A DNA stretch of 64,000 bases from Phaeosaccion multiseriatum (GCA_965112735.1 OZ218961.1:1054001-1118000); one strand, 5' to 3'; positions 24,515 to 35,780 are shown, counted from the first letter of the stretch. Translations and numbers: made by a program. The notes: generated from the sequence alone by a model not told the origin.

Positions 24515-24907
24515 GAAGACTGTAGTGAAATAGCGGCCTACTGCAGTGAAATAGCGGCCTTTGGAAAGACGGTAGTGGCTTGGGAGGACTACGCGAGGCG
24601 GAGGTCTGAGAAGGCTTCATGGGCGGTCGAGGCCGGAGCGAGAAGCTCGAAGGTAGCGCAGATAGCAAGTATTCAGCTTGCAGCAACAAATACTAGTGAC
24701 CCTGGTAGAACCTTATTTATGTCTGACAGGGTCAGTAGTACTTGTTGCTGTAAGCTGGATACTTGCTACCGGCGCTACCTTCGCTCCAGCCTCGACCTCC
24801 CATGAGGCCTTCTCAGACCTCCGCCTCGCGTAGTCCTCCCAAGCCACTACCGTCTTTCCAAAGGCCGCTATTTCACTGCAATAGGCCACTATTTCACTAC
24901 AGTCTTC
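24515..24907. repeat. Large imperfect palindrome, arms about 185 bases
   Basis: The left arm (24515-24704) and right arm (24726-24907) are reverse complements with a few substitutions and a 9-base indel, around a ~21-base centre. Both arms carry the same coding-like segment (WEDYARRRSEKASW), once on each strand. This looks like an inverted duplication of part of the gag-like remnant. Confidence 0.85.
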
Positions 24908-25552
24908 GACGTTTCCATAGTTCTCTACTCCTATATAACGCTCCCTCACTTTCTTCATGAGAGATTGTGCCTTCTCCAACTCTGTCCAGGCTGCCAATTC
25001 CGCTCTCCATAGCTCCAGTTCTTTCGCGTAAGCAGCTAACTGCCGCTCCGATTCGCTTTCATTGTCAGGAACGGCTGTCTCTCCAACCGTTCCTTCTTTC
25101 CAGCCCGAATCCACCAAATACGTATATGTCCTCTCCCGGGGCTGGTCGTCTTCCCGCCCCTACTCGTTGCCTCTGTTGCAGGCCACCGAGTCCGAACAAC
25201 GCATAGGATGCGCACACATCATCTTTGGGCTTCTCGCACTTGGGGTCCCCTTGTATGTGGCTCTGTTCCCCACACTCCCAGCACTCCCCCTTCTTAAGTC
25301 TCGTTCCCCGTTTCCTCCAGGGTCTAAGGCCTTTGCTATCAGTCGTGCCACAGCGGATCGAGCAAGGAGGATGGATGATATGATAGGTGTGCAAGTCTGC
25401 GCAGCTACCCCCATCCCTTCCGTCGGGGGCCTCTCCTTGAGCCCTGCCATACTAAGCCACGCTCCCAGCTGCCTGCATGTGGCCGCTGATGCCTCCCTTT
25501 TGACCAGCCCCGACCTAGACCCCCGTTGATAGCCCTCCGCTTGCTCACTCAA
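24713..25552 (-). pseudogene. Decayed gag-like/zinc-knuckle remnant of a retroelement
   Basis: Reading on the minus strand, one frame (from 25552) holds MAGLKERPPTEGMGVAAQTC and on to ARLIAKALDPG. A second frame continues with KKGECWECGEQSHIQ, a CX2CX4HX6C zinc knuckle like those of retrotransposon Gag proteins. A third frame (25117-24713) is charged and helical (LELWRAELAAWTELEKAQ). The pieces are joined only by frame changes, so it is not intact. The first piece recurs in unit B (27718-27479) without the knuckle. Gag origin is inferred from the knuckle alone; no protease, RT or LTR is visible. Confidence 0.5.
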
Positions 25553-25662
25553 TCAAGATGCCAAGCTGTGCAATGGTCTAAACCCTCCCACCACCAACAT
25601 GCACAGCAGAAAGTGTGTTATTTGCTCCATATGCCTCTCACCCGCGCCTGCTAATTCTCCTC

Positions 25663-26766
25663 TCAGTCCTGGCAGTTGCAGGGATGCCCATTGGCGTGCA
25701 CCCAATCCTTCATCTCTTCAAAGGTCTCGTTACTCATTTTCCATTCGTGGCCATGAGGGTACACTTCTGGATACACTCTGTCCCTGATGACCTGTGGGCA
25801 CGACATTTCGTCCCACGCACACTGCACTTGCTCCGATCGGAGCCATTTCAGCACAGCAAGGCTCTTACCGAACATGACTGCCCTCCTACAAACCTCCGAA
25901 TCCCAGTCACAGAGGTGGCGAGCATTGGCGTGGAGCAACTGCAGTACCTCGAGATGGCCCCCTCCAGCTGCACATCTAGCCCCACTACGCCAATCGTCGT
26001 GCTCATTCTCTTCCAGTAAGGCCCTTGTGGGAGGATGCTCGAGGAGCCATTTCACGACGGGGAGATGCCCGTATGCACATGCGACTATCCAATATACGTA
26101 ATCAATTTCTGCGCCAACACCGTCCGACATGAGCCACTTGAGCATCTCCAAGTGCCCTTTTCTTGCCGCCTGCAAACATACACGGGAGCCGTTCTTGGTC
26201 CATGGGCACTGCTCCTTGTCGGGAAGGTCCTCCGAGCGCAGCCACTTCAGTACGCTCAGGCCATGCTTTCTGTTCTGCGCTGCTGCCATACACACAGCTT
26301 CATCCCAGGGACAGTCCTTGCCATGGAGGGCCTTGCATACCTTGATATCCCCGTACATGGCAGCGGCCCTGAAGAGCTTCACACTCAACTCGAGCCCCCG
26401 CTGACTTGTCGCCCAATTTACGCACTCCACTGAGCTCACCACGGACGAAAAAGCTGTCTCCGCTGCTGGATACAAAGCGGTGTAGCTGGCCTTCCACTCC
26501 TCACACACACTTGCCACGAAGCAGAAATGCCCCTTTCCATCGTGCTCCAAGATAGCGCTGAGCAGCTCGGGCTGTGCCAACACCTCGTGGCAAGCTTCAA
26601 AACGCAACCCATTCCTCCCTTGATCTGAAGCAGTAGAACTGCCACCAGCACTACTCGCTGCTGCTGCTAGAAACCATCTCCTTCTCCTTCTTCTCCCCTG
26701 CTGCGTCGAGTTACGCTCCGCATCCCCATGCCCCAACGCTCTTCTCCGCTGCAGCCTCGTCTCCAT
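25663..26766 (-). CDS. Ankyrin-repeat protein A, 367 aa, intronless
   Basis: A single frame starts METRLQRRRAL. Residues ~55-105 (FEACHEVLAQPELLSAILEH, VCEEWKASYTALYP) resemble an F-box-like lead-in. From ~125 there are about six ankyrin-type repeats with the signature G-H-L-E-M-L-K-W-L and CPW caps (KVCKALHGKDCPWDEAVC, HGLSVLKWLRSE, GHLPVVKWLLEHPP, GHLEVLQLLHANARHLCDW). This style is common in large stramenopile and giant-virus ankyrin families. It probably serves as a protein-binding adaptor, perhaps in ubiquitin ligase complexes if the F-box reading is right. The gene is convergent with the LRR gene and is one of two tandem paralogues. Confidence 0.85.
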   Translation of the reverse strand: METRLQRRRALGHGDAERNSTQQGRRRRRRWFLAAAASSAGGSSTASDQGRNGLRFEACHEVLAQPELLSAILEHDGKGHFCFVASVCEEWKASYTALYPAAETAFSSVVSSVECVNWATSQRGLELSVKLFRAAAMYGDIKVCKALHGKDCPWDEAVCMAAAQNRKHGLSVLKWLRSEDLPDKEQCPWTKNGSRVCLQAARKGHLEMLKWLMSDGVGAEIDYVYWIVACAYGHLPVVKWLLEHPPTRALLEENEHDDWRSGARCAAGGGHLEVLQLLHANARHLCDWDSEVCRRAVMFGKSLAVLKWLRSEQVQCAWDEMSCPQVIRDRVYPEVYPHGHEWKMSNETFEEMKDWVHANGHPCNCQD

Positions 26767-27202
26767 TGTGCGTCAAGTATCAAATACGGAGAAAAAAGGG
26801 GGGAAGAGTTTTACCCCTTCTTTCCGCTTTTAGAATCTTCCTCTCTGCTGGTGAGAGCCGAAGAACTACGGAAGGGGGGGGGGAGCAGCAGCAGACGCAC
26901 GCAAGCGGAGTGGTGGAAAGTCTGATGAGTCCGCGTGGAGGGGAGGCAGCAGCCCTGAGACAGGAAAGCACTTTGCGCTGCTTCGATACTGTTTTAGGAG
27001 AGGGATGGGAGTAGGCACTTACCTTTAGCAAGAAGCCTTCACTTCTTCCCCTCCTTTCTCTCAGGAAACTCTCGAAAGAGGCGGAAAGCACGCCCACCCT
27101 CCAGAGGTACATTTAGGCCCTCAACCATTTCCTTTTTCAAATCCTTTACCTTTAAAGTGCCATCTATGGTTGTCTAAAAGTAAAAGTACAGAAATTTCTA
27201 CG

Positions 27203-27338
27203 CAAATTGGGCCTCTGCTGTATATTATCCTTTCCCGTGGGGTAGCGCGGCGGACAGGGCAGCCCAAGCTTATCGTGACGTGCCTTCTTCCTCGGCGGTA
27301 GCGCTGGCCAAGCCCAAGCCACACAGGCATAAACAGTA
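27203..27338 (+). pseudogene. Duplicated 3' end of the LRR gene
   Basis: The bases from attgggcctctgc to taaacagtaacgc copy 24102-24232, including the final codons (AVALAKPK) and stop, with scattered substitutions and a small change near 27218. There is no upstream exon, so it is a fragment carried by the tandem duplication. Confidence 0.85.
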
Positions 27339-29228
27339 ACGCTCTTCGACTGGTGCTGGTGCTGTGCTCCTGTTTCTACCATGTGACATTCTCACGTTCC
27401 GCTTTCGCTAGTCTCAAGCAAGCCGGGAAGTTCAAGAAAACAAAAAAAACATCATAAATTGAAGCCTCGTTCCCCGTTTCATCCAGGGTCTAAGGCCTTT
27501 GCTATCAGTCGTGCCACAGCGGATCGAGCAAGGAGGATGGATGATATGATAGGTGTGCAAGTCTGCGCAGCTACCCCCATCCCCTCCGTCGGGGGCCTCT
27601 CCTTGAGCCCTGCCATACTAAGCCACGCTCCCAGCTGCCTGCATGTGGCCGCTGATGCCTCCCTTTTGACCAGCCCCGACCCAGACCCCCGGTAACAGCC
27701 CTCCGCTTGCTCACTCAATCAAGACGCCAAACTGTGCAATGGTCTAAACCCTCCCACCACCAACATGCACAGCAGAAGGTGTGTTATCTGCTCCATATGC
27801 CTCTCACCCACGCCTGCTAATTCTCCTCTCAGTCCTTGCAGTTGCAGGGATGCCCATTGGCGTGCACCCACTCCTTCATCTCTTCAAAGGTCTCGTTACT
27901 GATTTCCCATTCGTGGCCATGAAGGTACTCTTCTTGATACACTCTGTCCCTGATGACCTGTGGGCACGACCTTTCGTCCCACTCGCACTGAACTTCCTCC
28001 GATCGGAGCCATTTCAGCACAGCAAGACTCTTTCCCTTTATGACTGCCTTCATACAGACCTCCGCATCCCAATCACAGAGGTGGCGAGCATTGACGTGGA
28101 ATAACTGCAGTACCTCGAGACGGCCCCATCTAGCTGCCATTACAATCCCATCGCGCCATACGCCGTGCTCATTCCGTTCCAGCACGGCTCTCGTGGGAGG
28201 GTACTCGAGAAGCCATGCCAGGACGGGCATGTGCCCGACTGCACATGCGACTATCCAAGATAGAGCATTCATCTCAGCATTACCTTCTTCCGACAACAAC
28301 CACTTGAGCATCTCCAAGTGCCCTGCACCTAACACCTGCGTGCATACAAAGGAGCCGTTCCTGCTCCATGGGCACTGCTCCTTGTCGGGAAGGTCCTCCG
28401 AACGCAGCCACTTCAGTACGCTCAGGCCATGCCTCTTGTTACGCGCTGGTGCCTCACACACATTTCGATCCCAGGGACAGCCCTTGCCATGGAGGGTCTT
28501 GCATACCTCGACATCTCCGTACCGGGCAGCGGCCCTGAAGAGCTTCACGCTTAGCTCGAGGCCCTGCTGACTCGTCGCCCAGTTCAAGCACTCCACAGAG
28601 CTGACCACAGAAGTGTATGCTGTCTTCACGGCCGGATACAAAGCGGTGTAGTTGGCATTCCACGCTTTACTCACACCTACCACAAAACAAAAGTGCCCCT
28701 TCCCCACGTACTCCAACAGAACGTTGAGCAGCCCGAGCTGTGCCAAGACCTCGTGGCAAGCTTCAAAGAGCAGTCCATGCCCTTCTTCATTTGAAGCAGT
28801 AGAACAGGCACCAGCACTACTCGCTGCTGCTGGAGATTGTCCCCTGCCCCCCCCCCCCGGCTGCGTCGAGTTACGCTCCGCATCCTCATGCCTCAACGCT
28901 CTTCTCCGCTGCAGCCTCGTCTCCATTGTGCGTCAAGTATTAAATACAGTAGGCCCAAAAATTGATCGATCCTCTCTGCTGGTGAGAGCCGATGAACTAC
29001 GGAAGGGGAGGGGGAGCAGCAGCAGACGCGCGCAAGCGGAGTGGTGGAAAGTCTGAGGAGTCGGCGTGGAGGGGAGGCGGCAGCAGCCCTAAAACTTCGA
29101 TGCTGTTTTAGGAGAGGGATGCGCACTGGCCTGGGAGTACGCACTTACCCTTCGCGAGCAGAAGCCGTAGGCGCCTTCACTGCCCCCCCCTCCTTTTTCC
29201 CGGGAAACTGTCTCCACCCTCCGGAGGT
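27205..29228. repeat. Tandem duplication unit B
   Basis: Direct repeat of unit A, lacking the palindrome/zinc-knuckle segment and the expanded CTG array. The junction is near 27455, where catcataaattgaag continues directly into cctcgttccccgtttc. The 5' flank of the ankyrin gene (28975-29228) is retained with small indels. Confidence 0.85.
27829..28926 (-). CDS. Ankyrin-repeat protein B, 365 aa, intronless tandem paralogue
   Basis: Co-linear with protein A from METRLQRRRAL to HPCNCKD, with the same F-box-like lead-in and repeat layout. Differences cluster in the middle repeats (for example GHMPVLAWLLEYPPTRAVLE against GHLPVVKWLLEHPPTRALLE) and in the low-complexity segment after residue 20. 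Both frames are intact despite clear divergence, which suggests both are kept functional. The shared 5' flank implies similar expression at the time of duplication. Confidence 0.85.
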   Translation of the reverse strand: METRLQRRRALRHEDAERNSTQPGGGGRGQSPAAASSAGACSTASNEEGHGLLFEACHEVLAQLGLLNVLLEYVGKGHFCFVVGVSKAWNANYTALYPAVKTAYTSVVSSVECLNWATSQQGLELSVKLFRAAARYGDVEVCKTLHGKGCPWDRNVCEAPARNKRHGLSVLKWLRSEDLPDKEQCPWSRNGSFVCTQVLGAGHLEMLKWLLSEEGNAEMNALSWIVACAVGHMPVLAWLLEYPPTRAVLERNEHGVWRDGIVMAARWGRLEVLQLFHVNARHLCDWDAEVCMKAVIKGKSLAVLKWLRSEEVQCEWDERSCPQVIRDRVYQEEYLHGHEWEISNETFEEMKEWVHANGHPCNCKD

Positions 29229-29652
29229 GTTCGGCACACGCCCACACCCCTCCCCGAGGTAGGCACGCGCGGGATGGGGGATGAAAGGAATATGGAAATC
29301 ATTGAGAAACTGAAACGAATTAGGGAGGGGGGGAGCAAAAATAATTTTTGGGCCATCTGTGACTCTGCACCTGTCGCTTGGTGGCTGGCTGGCTGGTCTG
29401 GCGCCGGCCATCACCAAGAATCAGATAATCACGTCCAGGGCCTACCGTGTACCCCACCATCGGCCATTTCTCCATTTGTCCAGCTGAATCGAGCTTTCCC
29501 TCCCCATGATGGTCTCTCCTGGACCACAGCAGCCACAGCCGCGTTAGCATGTTATCATAGTGTTTTCTGCTTCGTGTGACCTTCCATATGCGCAAGGTAA
29601 GTACGGGGAAAACCCCTGGGAGATGGCATTCTATGCTAATTACATTACTACA
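28927..29652. other. Intergenic region, partly duplicated ankyrin 5' flank
   Basis: 28975-29228 matches the flank upstream of ankyrin gene A and should contain its promoter, though no TATA box is obvious. 29229-29652 has a ~100-codon frame on each strand without recognisable features. I do not call a gene. Confidence 0.5.
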
Positions 29653-31126
29653 TTACCACGTGTCACGGAGTATTGGTAAGGTGACGACCAGTGTGTCCCT
29701 TTTGGAGTCCCATTTGGCGTTTCCATTGGCGTCGTCTACAGGGAGGGGCAGGAAGAGAGAGAGACGACTTTTGGCAAAGCAGCGGTAGGGGGAGGAGGAG
29801 GAGGTGGTGGAGGAGGGAGGAGGGAGGAGGGGGAGGAGGAGGGGTTGGGGTCACTTAGGTGGAGGGCAAGGCTAGAGGGACGGGAGGACGGCGTGTAGCT
29901 TACGAAAGGGAAAGTGAGGAGAAGGAGGAGGAGGAGGAGGAGGAGGAGGAGGAGGAGGAGGAAGGGAGGAGGAGGAGGAGTAGGAGTAGGAGTAGGACAA
30001 AAAGACTAGGATGGAGAACCAGAGCAACTGCTCGTCGGCGAGAGATAAAGCGAGGACGGTGAGGGGAAAGAGGCAGGGCGAACCCACACCCACATAAACA
30101 TAAACACACAAACCTGAGCTCATCATCTTATCATAGAAGCTGAGACCTGATGATCCTCCCTCCCTCCCTCCCACTCCCCTCCTTCCCCCCCTCCCACTCC
30201 CTCCCTCCCTCCCTCCCTCTCACTCCCCTCCTTCCCCCCCTCCCACTCCCTCCCTCCCTCCCTCCCTCCCTCCCTCCCCCCCCCCCCACTCCCTCCCTCC
30301 CTCCCTCCCTCCCTCCCTCCCTCCCTCCCTCCTCCCCCCACTCCCTCCCTCCTTCCCTCCTTCCCCCTCTCGCTCTCTCGTCTCTTCTGACTTACAACTT
30401 TGCGGACTCAGCCTTCAAATGCTCCTTCGTAACTTCAAGATCAAGGTCCTTCATGCAACAGCCCGGGAAGTGCACCTTCACAACCATGTGGGAGCAGTCC
30501 TGCGAGCCCGGAGTCTTGTCGCCCATACCGAGGAAGATGTCCTCTGACATGACGTCTTGCTTGTATAGAATGTCATATCTGGGGGAGGGGGGGGGATGGG
30601 AGGGAAGAGGAGGGGATTGGAGGGGAGGGGAGGGGAGCGGACGGGTGGGGACGAGAGGAGAGGAGAGAGGAGGGGGAGGGGAGGGGACGGGAGGGGAGGA
30701 GAGGGGAGGAGAGGAGAGGAGAGGTTTTGGGAAGAGGAGGTGAGGAGAGGAGAGCAGAGAAGAGGAGAGGAGAGCTCTCTTATTCCGTCCACCCAGTCAG
30801 TCCTCCTAATCATCGGATCGCAAACCCTCTTCCTACGGTACTCACTCGGGTTCTTGCCTCGGATCCAGCCTGTCCTCTGCCTGATATATGGTGGGCACTT
30901 CGTCTAATGTCCAAATGTCCTTGGACGCTGCTGCTGCCACTGCCTGGTTTCCCTCCTTCCCCGCCACCACCACCTTGCCAGCTGTGATAGCCTTGCTGCT
31001 GCTCCCCCCTCCGATTGCATGGTTGGCGAAGGCGGATCTCGCCCTCTCTGATGCGCTTTGCTCTGCTGCTGTATCATCCGAGGACTGCAGCAGGCTCTGC
31101 AGGCCCATCAAGTCAAAACCGCTCAT
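29653..31126 (-). CDS. DNAAF6: Dynein axonemal assembly factor 6 / PIH1D3-like, 3 exons
   Basis: Exons on the minus strand are 31126-30846, 30578-30396 and 29767-29653. Both introns are GT-AG, phase 2, giving 192 aa, near the usual length for the family. Exon 1 ends with an acidic segment KDIWTLDEVP. Exon 2 reads YDILYKQDVMSEDIFLGMGD and HMVVKVHFPG, matching the family core (I-x-x-x-Q-x-V-x-x-E-D-I-F-L-G). Exon 3 reads RLSLFLPLPVDDANG then AKWDSKRDTLVVTLPI and stops, the typical end of the CS-like domain. The protein acts in the cytoplasm as an HSP90 co-chaperone that pre-assembles axonemal dynein arms. Exons 2 and 3 lack their own ATG and are separated by a 628-base intron of simple repeats, so ATG-based scans miss them. 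An alternative start is five codons upstream. Confidence 0.88.
29768..30395 (-). repeat. DNAAF6 intron 2, dominated by GGA and CTCC repeats
   Basis: On the + strand, 29790-30000 is GGA/GGAGG-rich and 30155-30370 is CTCC/CCCT-rich. In the sense (minus) direction the intron runs from a purine-rich donor half to a pyrimidine-rich acceptor half. Confidence 0.85.
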
Positions 31127-31540
31127 CTTTTGCTCTGTCACCCCCCCAAGCCCCCTATTCTATCCAAATTCTACCGTCGATCCTTCCCCTCGAGTCCTCT
31201 GAATGAGCCAAGGCACTGACGAGGGTCTCAACTCAAAGTTGCTTTGTCCCTTGAGATTTTCCTCGGCCTTCAAGCTTTTCCTTGCCCCTTGTCGAATTCC
31301 AGTAGCTTTGTGCTCAGACGCACTTCACGAGGAGGAAGAAAGAGAGGACGTGGAGGAGCAGAGAGAGAGGGAGCAGGATAGCAGCCGTGAAAAAAATTGA
31401 GCTCAACGGCTGGAGCTTGGCGTCCTTGGGCCCCCCAAAGTTGGGCTCTCCCCTAGGGGTGGACGTCGATGTCAAACCATCTTTTGAGAGCGGTCCTGCC
31501 TCCCTCCTACCCACCACACAGCGCCCCTTTACGTTTCCTG
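31127..31540. promoter_or_regulatory. Divergent promoter region between DNAAF6 and the RRM gene
   Basis: 414 bases separate the two divergent starts. No TATA box or known element is evident; a Glu-coding-like GA-rich segment near 31330-31380 has no splice or family support. Confidence 0.3.
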
Positions 31541-34381
31541 ATGGCGGACATAGACATGGGCAAGGTAAGGTACCGCGGCGGTGTCTTGAATGTTTCCTTC
31601 ATACTGCTGCAAGAGGAAGATTTTGCTCACCTCTCACCAATCCCCACCGCTTCCCCCCTTTGGATGAAAGAACAAAATCAGAAGAAGCAGCAGATGCAGC
31701 AGCGTTGATCGAAGCTTTCTTGCTGTGTTTATTGGTGTTTTGTAATACGCTGGCTCTCCTCTGCTTCCTCGTCTTCTCCAATCTCCTGAGATCTTCCCCA
31801 TCTGCTCAACTTGTATCCTGCCGTGCCTCCCCCTCTTCCTGCTGATAACCACTTTCTTCTTCGTCTTATCGACTTCCCTCTGCATGCTAGAGGTGTATAC
31901 ACCTTCATTGTTCACCTTGTCATCTAATCTACTCGATCTTGCTTGCTGTGCCCCCCCTTTCCCGTCCCCACATCAATCAGGAGGAGGAGGAGGGAACATC
32001 TGTGGTTGAGACTGATGCCAGCAACGCCAATGGAGACAGCGCTCCCACCACGGGAGAGAATGGACAAGACGCCTTTAGCAGCACTAATGGAGGTGGGGCA
32101 GCCGGCGAAGAGAGCAGTAGCGGAGCCGCAGAGGTACCAGAAACAGCAGGAGCAGGAGCAGGAGTGGGCGGCACCGAGGAGGAGGCTACGGATGGACAAC
32201 CATCCACCACTGAGGGTCTATCCGGCGAGCAGCAGCGGGAGGGAGGCGCGGCGGCGGACCGCGAAGCGGGGGATGCCAGTGACGGCCCCTCAAAGCGCAG
32301 GAGCAGGCCTTCTAGATCGAGATCTCGGGAGCGGGGTGGGGGGGCGGGAGAAAAGGCGTCGGGCGGGGGGAGACGAGGAGGACGGACGGCAGAGGGAGAC
32401 CTGAGCAAGGTGTTTATCGGAAATTTGAGCTACCAAACCACGGATGAGGACATTAAGAGGGACTTCGGCAAGTACGGAGAGCTCGAGTGGTATAAGGTGA
32501 TTACGGAGAGGGACTCTGGCAGACCGAGGGGCTTCGGCTTCGTCACATTCATCAAGAGAGATGTAAGTCGTCAGGTCTGAGTGGGTGGTGTAGAGGAGTT
32601 CGGCTTTGTGTACTGACCTTCCATCAAGAGGAGACGTACTAGTCTGATGTGGGAAAGCACAAGCCTGTCAGCAGAGCATCATGGATGTGTTTTGTCAAGC
32701 TGGAAGAAGCCCCCTTTCTCCTCTTCGCTGTGGCCTGCCCTTTACTCCATCCTTGCCGCCCACCTCTTGCCACCACTTTGCTGGTTGGTCCTGCCTCAAA
32801 CCCATCCCCCGTCCCCACACACACATCACATACACCTCTTCTCTCCGATTGTCACCTACCTTTCCTCACCGCAACCCCTTTCCTTTCCTTTCCTTTCCTT
32901 TGCTTTACTTTGCTTTGCTCATGCAGGATGCAGAGGCTGCCATCAAGGCTTTTAACAACCAAGAGTACCTTGGCCGCACCATCAAGTGCAACATTGCGCT
33001 TCCTGCCGGAGAGGCCCCTCCTCGCCGAGGAGGGAGGGGTATGGACGACAATAGGGGCGGCTACGGCGGCTCCGGCGGTTACGGCGGTTACAGCGGTTAC
33101 GCCAGCAGGGACAGCAGAGGCGGCGGTGGGGGTGGTGGCATGGGCGGGTATAACGGCAGGGACAGCAGGAGCGGTGGGGGTGGGCACGGGTACAGCAGCG
33201 GGGGATATGATAGAGACAGCCGAGGCGGGGGAGGGGGCGGTTACGCCAGCAGATCATCCGGCGGCGGTTACGGAGGCTCTGGGGGTGGCGGCTATGCTGG
33301 GGGAGACTATGACCGTCGAGGAGGAGGAGGAGGAGGAGGAGGAGGAGGAGGTGGGGGCTCGCGCGGGGGTTACGATGATAGGGGGCTGGACAGCCGGGGA
33401 GGAGGAGGAGGGGGGGGGGGGTACGGTGGACTGTCGAGGGGAGGAAGTGGTGATGGCTACAGTGCGGGAGGAGGAGGAGGTGGTGGATACAGTGGTGGTG
33501 GAGGGGGGTATAGTGGTGGAGGAGGCGGCGGAGGAGGAAGCTATTCAGCAGGAGGAGGGAGTCAGCAGGGATACAGTAGAGGAGGAGGAGGAGGAGGAGG
33601 AGGAGGACGAGGAGGAGGAGTGGGCGGGGGGAGCATCGGAGGAGGGGGAGGGGGCTATGAAAGCAGGAAGTCGTACGGTTCCGAGCCCCACCGCGGGGGC
33701 AGTCTCGGTGATAGTGGGAGTCGTGGTGGTGTAGCCCCTTACGAGTCTTCAAGGGGCGGGTCTTTGTCTGGCGGCGGCGGCGTCAGTGGTGGTGGTGGAT
33801 ATGGAGGAGGATATGGCGGGGAGAGTAGACGAGGAGGAGGCTACAGTGATGGAGCGTCAAGAGGGGCTCCTGTGGGTGGAGCGAGGGAGACGTCGTACGG
33901 AAGCGTCGGAGGAGGGAGAGACAGTGGGTATGCTGGCGGAAGTCGAGGTGGAAGTGGAGGGGTGGGGGGGAGCTCCTCTTACTACAATGAAGGGGCCGCG
34001 GGGGGGGCTAGTGGTGGATACGCGTCCATCCCTGCCAGAGGAGGAGGAGGAGGAGGAGGAGGAGGGACTCGCTACGCAGATGCACCAAGGGAAGAGAGGG
34101 CGTACACGGATTCTCGCGGAGGGTATCCGAGTCGAGGAGGAGGAGGAGGAGGAGGAGGAGGGCGTGACTATGCTAGCCAAGGAGCGGGCTACGGGGGAAG
34201 TGGAGGAGGGGGGTACCGATCGGCAGCCCCAGCACCAGCAGCAGCACCAGCAGCAGCAGCAGGAGGAGGAGGAGGAGGAGGGATGTACGCTTCGTCTGGG
34301 GCCCTTGGTGGCGCCCCTTCTGCGGGGGGAAGGCATGCAATTCAGGACGATCGCTATGCAGCCAGACGAGGGTACGAGTAG
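31541..34381 (+). CDS. RRM-containing, glycine-rich RNA-binding protein, 3 exons
   Basis: Exons are 31541-31564 (eight codons, MADIDMGK), 31981-32562 and 32927-34381. All junctions are phase 0 GT-AG, giving 686 aa. Exon 2 has an acidic N-terminus, a short RS stretch (RRSRPSRSRSRERGGG) and the first part of an RRM with RNP2 KVFIGNLSY and RNP1 RPRGFGFVTF. Exon 3 completes the RRM (DAEAAIKAFNNQEYLGRTIK) and then carries ~420 residues of Gly/Tyr/Ser/Arg repeats (GGYGG, SRGG). This architecture matches hnRNP/FUS-like or plant glycine-rich RNA-binding proteins, which bind RNA in splicing, transport or stress granules and can phase-separate. The intron splits the RRM between RNP1 and the last helix. 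Which mRNA targets it binds cannot be inferred. Confidence 0.9.
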
Positions 34382-35510
34382 GCTGTAAGGCCAGAGGGCA
34401 GTCGGAAGATGGCAGCACACGGGTCACAGGCTGAGCAAGCCACAGGCGGCCGTTCACGCACGCGCACGCACGTACGTACGCACGCACACACGCACGCACA
34501 CACGCGGCGTTCATGGAGGACACGGATATCGACTGCTAAGGCGCAGTTGAATGAGGAGAGGGGGGTGAGAGGGTTGGGCTGGTGGTGAGGACACTGGATT
34601 GATGAAGGGAGGCGGAGAAGGGAAGGGAGGAGGACTATTGACTGTGTGGTAAGGTCGCGGAAAGGAGGGGAGAGAGCAGCAGAGGGACGTGACAGATTTG
34701 AGGTTTTGCAAGTGAAGCTTGGGACGAAGGGGAAGAAAGAAGAAAGAGGAGCCAAGTTGACGGAAGAAGATGTTAGGAATGATTGACAGCCGTGAGAGAG
34801 AGAGAAGTGCAGCAGAATGCTTCGGAGTTTTGTTAACGTGAATGCTGCTGGGGGGGGCTTCTTCCTTCCAGCGAGAGCTTGGGTGGCGAAGAGAGCGAGC
34901 AGAGGGACACAGACACAGGCAAATGGATGAATGGGCTGATTGATTGATTGATTGAGTGAGTGATTGACGACGTGTTCAGTTTCAGAGAGAGAAGGAAGCT
35001 TTTTTTTAATCGGACCTGATTTGACGAAAATGAGGCGACGGGGAAGCGCACGAACGACGAAAGACAAGAGACAGAGAGAGATAGACAAACAAGCAGGCAA
35101 CGGCGGATCAAGTGGAGAAGTGTTCCACTCTTCGACTCCAATCTTGGACTCTGCGCCTCAGCTGTCAGCTCTCAGCGTTGGTTCATTACCCTCCTGTCAG
35201 TCCATTGCATCAGCTCCAAGTATGTCTTTCTTCCCGCCAGCCGCCAATAGCCCCCCCCCACACGCACACCCCCCCACCAGACGAGAGAAGGCAGCAGATG
35301 ACAGAAGAGAAGGCTGTGGACAGACAGGGCCACTATGCACACAGATCGAGCAAGGCAGTAGAAGCACGCACGAGCGGCCTTGTGGTTTGTACGCCGAGCA
35401 CGCAAAGCAGAGCAGAGCACGGGCGGCGAGTGTTTGAGTTTGAGTGTCCAGGGCAGCACCAGCGGCAAGCAGTGTGAGGTGAAGCAGAGTGCAGCGTGCA
35501 CAGGCGGTTG

Positions 35511-35540
35511 TCAGTGTCAGTGTCAGTGTCAGTGTCAGTG
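35511..35540 (+). repeat. (GTCAGT)n hexanucleotide repeat
   Basis: Head-to-tail gtcagt units, near perfect, five or more copies. Confidence 0.9.
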
Positions 35541-35780
35541 CCGATAGGGCACGTCTTCACCTTATTACCTCTACAGAAGAATGGGCCGGGTGGGCACGCA
35601 CGCACGCACCCACAGACCCCACGCACTCACAGCAGCAGCGCGACTGCGTGGGTCAGGGGCACAGGACAGCCTGCGCGTCTGTGTAAGGGGTGTCAGGACT
35701 CCTTGGAGACCGCTCCCTTTCCTCCTGGCGGCCACGGCGACAGCTCTGCCCAAGCACCTTGGTGTGGGCAGGCAGGTACG

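Larger units (their letters stand above)
24102..27108. repeat. Tandem duplication unit A (LRR-gene 3' end + gag-like debris + ankyrin gene A + its 5' flank)
   Basis: This segment matches unit B (27205-29228). Shared parts are the last ~40 codons and stop of the LRR gene, the gag-like remnant, the whole ankyrin gene and about 250 bases upstream of it. Unit A also holds about 785 bases (24506-25290) that unit B lacks. Orientation is the same, so this is a direct tandem duplication. Confidence 0.85.

Noticed and set aside
30030-30148. Short frame FYDKMMSSG as an extra DNAAF6 exon
   Set aside because: Skipping it joins exon 2 directly to exon 3 in phase and matches the family spacing (AKF-RLSLFLP); including it would disrupt the domain.
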